Of a stretch of DNA of 8,881 nucleotides, positions 4,648-8,881 are shown one piece after another; positions within the stretch are counted from its first letter, which is position 1; the number at the start of each line of letters is the position of its first letter. The stretch covers positions 1-8,881 of the forward strand of contig LKUF01000302.1 in the NCBI GenBank assembly GCA_001412335.1, written 5' to 3'. The notes below the pieces were generated by a model. It searched no databases. It was not told the DNA's origin and saw only the letters and a program-made list of their open reading frames with translations. The position numbers were made by a program, and so were the translations under genes. This DNA is from Methanolinea sp. SDB (GTDB taxonomy: Archaea > Halobacteriota > Methanomicrobia > Methanomicrobiales > Methanospirillaceae).

Positions 4648-7600
4648 ATGAACCATAGAAAAGTGCTCCAGATAAGTATCCCGATACTGCTCTGTATGTG
4701 CGTAATGTTCCCCGCAGCGGGTGCCATTACCGTATCAGGGATTAATCCCCCGTCGGGGGAGAACACGGGATACGTGTTTATTGATGATCTTTCAGGAACA
4801 GACTTTCCCACATCACCAGAGGTAGTGCTCAACCGTACTGGTGAGGGAAATATCACTTCCGTTGGTGCCACGTACGTGAGCCCGACGAAACTCACCTGTT
4901 TCCTGAACCTGGACGGCGCAGAAGCCGGCCAATGGAACGTAGTCGTGAGAAACACCACCAGTGGCGAGGAGGGTGTTTACGCGAACGGATTTATGGTGAC
5001 AAACCCTGCACCGACCCTGACAGACATCACTCCTGATTCTGGCTATGTCGGTGATACAGTTGTGATCACGGATCTTGCCGGGACCAACTTCCTGACAACG
5101 GGGATCCCGGGGGTCAATCTTACCAGGACCGGGTATGCGAACATCACCGCTACGAACGTGGTCGTGGTGAGCACAACCCGGATCACCTGTGAGTTCGACC
5201 TGACGGGTGCTGTTCCAGGCGACTATACTGTCGTGCTGGAGAGCCAGGACGGTCAGTCCGCAGAGATCGTGGACGGGTTTTCGGTATCCCATCCGCCGCC
5301 GGAGGTAGACTCCATCACTCCTGACACTGGTACAAACGACGGCGTGGTTGGAATCACGAACCTTCAAGGCTCCAATTTCCGTCCAGGCGCGAACGTGACC
5401 TTCTCCATGGCAGGGGAAGGCAATCTCACGCCCATCAACGGACCCATCATCACGGACACCAAGATCATGTGCTTCATGGACCTGACCGGCGCAAAGGTGG
5501 GCGCCTGGGACGTGACGGTGACCAACGATGATGACCAGTCAGATACCATCGAGGAGGCCTTCACGATCTTCTACCCGCAGGCACCGACGGTCGCGAGCAT
5601 CACGCCTGCTGTCGGGTACAACAACGCAACAATCGATATCTCCGCAATCACCGGGTCCGGTTTTGAGGATGGAGCGACAGTTGTGCTGAACAAGGGCACA
5701 ACAGATATCGTTGCGACCGGCGTCACCGTCCAGAATTCCGGCCTCATCAACTGCACCTTTGACCTTACCGGTGTAGAGACAGGCCTCTGGAATGTTGTTG
5801 TTGAGAACGATGACGGCCAGGCGGGAATGCTTGCAGATGGCTTCACCGTCATGGACATCCCGCCGCAGATAGATACCATCACCCCCGACATGGGACCAAA
5901 CAACGACGACAGCTTCGAGATAACCGACCTTGCAGGTTCCGGTTTCCGCTGGGGTGCGACGGTGGCCCTTGTCCGTGACGGATACACCGACATCCCCGGA
6001 ACCGGGGTTGTTGTCTGGGCCGGCGGGGAACAGATAACCTGCACGTTCAACCTTCTCGGTGCTGCTGCCGGTCCCTGGGACGTCGTCGTGACCAATGAAG
6101 ACAGCCAGTCAGACACCCTGGCCGGGGGATTCGAGGTCGTGTATCCTGCACCGACTGTGACCGGTATCGACCCGGCTACTGGTGTGAATGACGGAAACGT
6201 GACGATCACCAACCTCTCCGGTACCGGCTTCCGTGACGGCGCCACGGTTGCGCTGAACAGAACCGGGTATCTGGACATCCCTGGCATGGATGTTGACGTA
6301 CTGAGCGAAGACCAGATCACCTGTGTATTCGATATCACGGGCGCTGAAGCAGGCCTCTGGAATGTCGTCGTGACCAATGACGATGACCAGTCAGATACCC
6401 TGGCCGATGGATTTACCGTCACCAATCCCCCGCCAACCGTGACAGGCATCACCCCCGACAACGGAAAGAACAATGAAGAGGTCGGAATCACGAACCTCGC
6501 CGGCACCGGGTTCCTCGACGATGCGACTGTCGTGCTCCGGAAGACGGGCGAGAGCGATATCGCCGCTACCGGGGTTTCGGTTGAATCTCCAACCAAGATA
6601 CAGTGCTTCTTCGACCTGAACGACCAGCCGGTCGGGAAATGGGATGTCAAGGTGACGAACTATGACCTTGGATCCGGAACGCTTCCCGAGGGCTTCACTA
6701 TCTATTATCCAGCAGCTCCACTGGTGTCCTCGGTGACCCCTGGCACGGGCGTGAATGACGACGACAGCTTCGAGATAACGAACCTTGCCGGCAGCGGGTT
6801 CCAGGACGGAGCGACCGTCGTTCTCGAGAAGGACGGCCAGCCTGATATCAATGGAACTGATGTCTGGGTATCACCCGTAGGAAACCAGATCACCTGCACG
6901 GTGAACCTCGACGGTGTTGCTGCAGGTCTCTGGGACGTTACTGTCACCAATGACGACAGCCAGTCGTATACACTGGACGACGGTTTCGAGGTCATATACC
7001 CCGCACCAACGGTGACTGACATTACTCCGGATGTTGGCCTGAACAACGAGGTCGTCTATATCAGCAACCTTGCCGGCACTGGCTTCCGTGACCTTGCGAC
7101 GGTCACCTTCAACCTGACCGGCCAGGCGGACTTTGACGCGACCAACCTCACCGTGGTCGATCCAACGAAGATCACCTGTGACGTCGATCTCAACGGAGTG
7201 GCGGTTGGCGACTGGAATGTCATCGTCACCAACGAGGACGGCCAGTCTTCCGCACCGCTCGCCGGCGGGTTCACGGTCGAATACCCAGCACCGACGGTCT
7301 CGTCGCCCATAACTCCGTCTTTCGGACCAAATGACCGGGAGATCGAGATCACCAGCATTCCGGGAACAGGCTTCCGTGACGGTGCTGCAGTGGCACTGAC
7401 AAAGACAGGGTATGCCGATATCGTCGCAACCGACGTGAACGTGCTCGATTCCACGACCATCAACTGCACGGTCAACCTGACGGGACGGGCGCTCGGCTCC
7501 TGGAATGTCGTGGTCACCAATACCGACGACGGAAAATCCGGGATGCTCGCGAACGGCTTTGAGATCCTCCCGCCACCGCCGGTGGCAGCATTTTCCGTTG

Positions 7601-8847
7601 AGCCTGCGGTCGGGACGGTCCCGCTGACGGTCCAGTTCACTGACCAGTCGACCAACAACCCCGTGGTCTGGGTCTGGGTCTTTGGCGACGGTTCGACCTC
7701 GGCCGGGCAGAACAACCAGAACCCGGTCCATACCTACAACGAGCCCGGTGTCTATGACGTGAGCCTCCGGGTGATCAACGACGGCGGCAGCGACCAGGTG
7801 ACGATACCCGGAGCGGTCACGGTCGTCACAACGCCGGTGGCCAGTTTCTACGGAGAACCAACAGAGGGAACGGCACCGCTCCTGGTCCAGTTCACCGATA
7901 CATCGGACGGCAACCCGAAGAAGTGGCTCTGGCAGTTCGGTGACGGCTCGTACTCGTTCCAGCAGAACCCGTACCACCTGTACAGGAATCCGGGTATCTA
8001 TACCGTGAAGCTGACAGTCACGAACAGCGCCGGATCCGACACGGTGACCATGACAGACTACATCGTCGTCACCAGCCTGCCGGTTGCGGACTTCAGCGCG
8101 AACAGGACGTCCGGGATTGTCCCGATGGCGGTCCAGTTCACTGACAAGACGACAGGCACACCAACTTCCTGGGCATGGTCATTCGGCGACGGCAGCACGT
8201 CCACCGATCAGAACCCCGTGCATGTCTACACCGTCAAGGGGACCTACAGTGTCCAGCTGACGGCGACAAACAATGAAGGAGTCAGCACAAAGACAAAGCC
8301 CGGCTACATCAGGGTCGGACAGGGTCTTGCGGCCGACTTCGAATACGAACCAAGCAACCCCGACAACATCGCCCCGCTCACCGTGGCCTTCACCGACATG
8401 TCGACAGGCAACCCACTGAGATGGACATGGCGGTTCGGCGACGGGTATGTCTCCACCGACCGGAACCCGATCCACACCTTCCAGAACCCGGGCAGCTATG
8501 ACGTCACCCTCACGGTGACGGGCATGGAGGGATCTGTCTCGGCCACGAAGACGATCGAGGTCGTCCCGGTACCGCTGAGTGCGGATTTCACGGCCGAACC
8601 GACGACCGGATCTGCACCGCTCACCGTCGAGTTCACCGATACATCGACCGGGACGCCTAACGAGTGGACATGGGTGATCTACAAGGATACCAGCAGTGCG
8701 GTGGTCATCAACCCAGGCAGCCCCAACCAGTTCTACACGTTCAACGAACCGGGCATGTACAGTGTCCAGCTGATCGTGTCGGACGATTTCGGAGATATCA
8801 AAGAGAAAATAAAGCCAGGTTACATCAACGTCCTTGAGTTCCCCTGA
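4648..8847 (+). CDS. Large secreted/cell-surface protein: signal peptide, ten IPT/TIG-like repeats, five PKD domains
   Basis: A 1399-residue exported protein. The ATG at 4648 follows GAGGTG (4637-4642). Residues 1-26 form a signal peptide (NHRK, then a hydrophobic core, cleavage expected after AGA). Ten immunoglobulin-like IPT/TIG repeats start at about residues 27, 121, 217, 312, 405, 501, 595, 690, 786 and 881. Most contain an ITP..G start, ITNLAGTGF, an ITCxFDLTG strand, WxVVVTNDD and a GFxV end. Five PKD domains start near 977, 1063, 1144, 1226 and 1309. Four carry FGDG (residues 1012, 1097, 1179, 1263) and HTY/HLY/HVY/HTF; the fifth lacks FGDG. About 18 N-glycosylation sequons (N-x-S/T) are present, nearly all in the IPT part. 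No C-terminal membrane helix or sorting motif follows; it ends INVLEFP. Such proteins are thought to act in the envelope, in adhesion or cell contacts; the ligand is unknown. The gene appears monocistronic. Confidence 0.9.
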   Translation: MNHRKVLQISIPILLCMCVMFPAAGAITVSGINPPSGENTGYVFIDDLSGTDFPTSPEVVLNRTGEGNITSVGATYVSPTKLTCFLNLDGAEAGQWNVVVRNTTSGEEGVYANGFMVTNPAPTLTDITPDSGYVGDTVVITDLAGTNFLTTGIPGVNLTRTGYANITATNVVVVSTTRITCEFDLTGAVPGDYTVVLESQDGQSAEIVDGFSVSHPPPEVDSITPDTGTNDGVVGITNLQGSNFRPGANVTFSMAGEGNLTPINGPIITDTKIMCFMDLTGAKVGAWDVTVTNDDDQSDTIEEAFTIFYPQAPTVASITPAVGYNNATIDISAITGSGFEDGATVVLNKGTTDIVATGVTVQNSGLINCTFDLTGVETGLWNVVVENDDGQAGMLADGFTVMDIPPQIDTITPDMGPNNDDSFEITDLAGSGFRWGATVALVRDGYTDIPGTGVVVWAGGEQITCTFNLLGAAAGPWDVVVTNEDSQSDTLAGGFEVVYPAPTVTGIDPATGVNDGNVTITNLSGTGFRDGATVALNRTGYLDIPGMDVDVLSEDQITCVFDITGAEAGLWNVVVTNDDDQSDTLADGFTVTNPPPTVTGITPDNGKNNEEVGITNLAGTGFLDDATVVLRKTGESDIAATGVSVESPTKIQCFFDLNDQPVGKWDVKVTNYDLGSGTLPEGFTIYYPAAPLVSSVTPGTGVNDDDSFEITNLAGSGFQDGATVVLEKDGQPDINGTDVWVSPVGNQITCTVNLDGVAAGLWDVTVTNDDSQSYTLDDGFEVIYPAPTVTDITPDVGLNNEVVYISNLAGTGFRDLATVTFNLTGQADFDATNLTVVDPTKITCDVDLNGVAVGDWNVIVTNEDGQSSAPLAGGFTVEYPAPTVSSPITPSFGPNDREIEITSIPGTGFRDGAAVALTKTGYADIVATDVNVLDSTTINCTVNLTGRALGSWNVVVTNTDDGKSGMLANGFEILPPPPVAAFSVEPAVGTVPLTVQFTDQSTNNPVVWVWVFGDGSTSAGQNNQNPVHTYNEPGVYDVSLRVINDGGSDQVTIPGAVTVVTTPVASFYGEPTEGTAPLLVQFTDTSDGNPKKWLWQFGDGSYSFQQNPYHLYRNPGIYTVKLTVTNSAGSDTVTMTDYIVVTSLPVADFSANRTSGIVPMAVQFTDKTTGTPTSWAWSFGDGSTSTDQNPVHVYTVKGTYSVQLTATNNEGVSTKTKPGYIRVGQGLAADFEYEPSNPDNIAPLTVAFTDMSTGNPLRWTWRFGDGYVSTDRNPIHTFQNPGSYDVTLTVTGMEGSVSATKTIEVVPVPLSADFTAEPTTGSAPLTVEFTDTSTGTPNEWTWVIYKDTSSAVVINPGSPNQFYTFNEPGMYSVQLIVSDDFGDIKEKIKPGYINVLEFP
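4726..7575 (+). repeat. Ten tandem coding repeats of about 285 bases (IPT/TIG-like units)
   Basis: Units begin near 4726, 5008, 5296, 5581, 5860, 6148, 6430, 6715, 7003 and 7288 and are 93-96 codons long. Each has one Cys codon at the same place (4897, 5188, 5470, 5752, 6040, 6322, 6604, 6895, 7177, 7465). Units 5 and 8 resemble each other more than their neighbours: they share the exact 20-base run at 5905-5924 and 6760-6779, 855 bases apart, the length of three units. This suggests growth by duplication of a three-unit block. Confidence 0.85.
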
Positions 8848-8878
8848 GCCGTGCGGGGGAACACCTCGGCTTTTTTTT
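8847..8878 (+). terminator. Hairpin plus T8 terminator of the surface protein gene
   Basis: AGCCG (8847-8851) pairs with CGGCT (8867-8871), with GTG/CAC able to pair inside, and a T8 run (8871-8878) follows. The stem begins at the last base of the stop codon. This looks like a strong transcription end and closes the gene as a single unit. Confidence 0.8.
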
Positions 8879-8881
8879 AAA

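Noticed and set aside
5571..6650. 359-codon minus-strand open frame opposite the IPT repeats
   Set aside because: It is a shadow frame: its repeated S/V/P-rich blocks simply mirror the coding repeats on the plus strand, and the plus-strand protein has clear domains and a signal peptide.

Overview
The window looks like chromosomal DNA from a methanogenic archaeon, most likely of the order Methanomicrobiales. This is an inference from several signs: a euryarchaeal 6-phospho-3-hexuloisomerase, archaeal TATA/BRE promoter elements (for example CGAAAA followed by TTTATATA), oligo-T terminators, GC-rich coding DNA, and a very large secreted protein built from IPT/TIG-like and PKD domains, a combination common in that group.

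Layout. At the left edge, on the minus strand, are the first 78 codons of an M20-family amidohydrolase (1-236). Just upstream on the same strand is a truncated DNA methyltransferase remnant (233-619). It keeps the DPPY-motif region, with Tyr changed to Cys, and has lost the rest of the enzyme. A short divergent region leads to a plus-strand operon of three intact genes: hxlB (767-1369), a class I/II PLP-dependent aminotransferase (1386-2492) and an M42-family metallo-aminopeptidase (2497-3534). The genes are 16 and 4 bases apart.

About 1.1 kb of AT-richer, mostly non-coding DNA follows (3535-4647). It begins with a nearly perfect tandem duplication of a 67-68-base unit, made of a T-run plus a hairpin, directly after the M42 stop codon, and a degraded third copy. 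Then come two more hairpins, an orphan archaeal promoter, a run of inverted repeats, a possible 54-codon small gene with a good ribosome binding site, and two tandem TATA boxes that should drive the last gene.

That gene (4648-8847) encodes a 1399-residue exported protein: signal peptide, ten IPT/TIG-like repeats of about 95 residues with exactly one Cys each at the same place, then five PKD domains, the last one degenerate. There is no visible C-terminal anchor, and a hairpin/T8 terminator follows at once.

The three operon genes point to housekeeping carbon and amino-acid metabolism: pentose-phosphate supply by the reverse RuMP route, transamination and peptide turnover. The large protein points to the cell surface. 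I see no clear new defence or mobile system. The parts most worth a second look are the T-run/hairpin array, the possible non-coding RNA region, the one-Cys-per-repeat architecture and the methyltransferase remnant.
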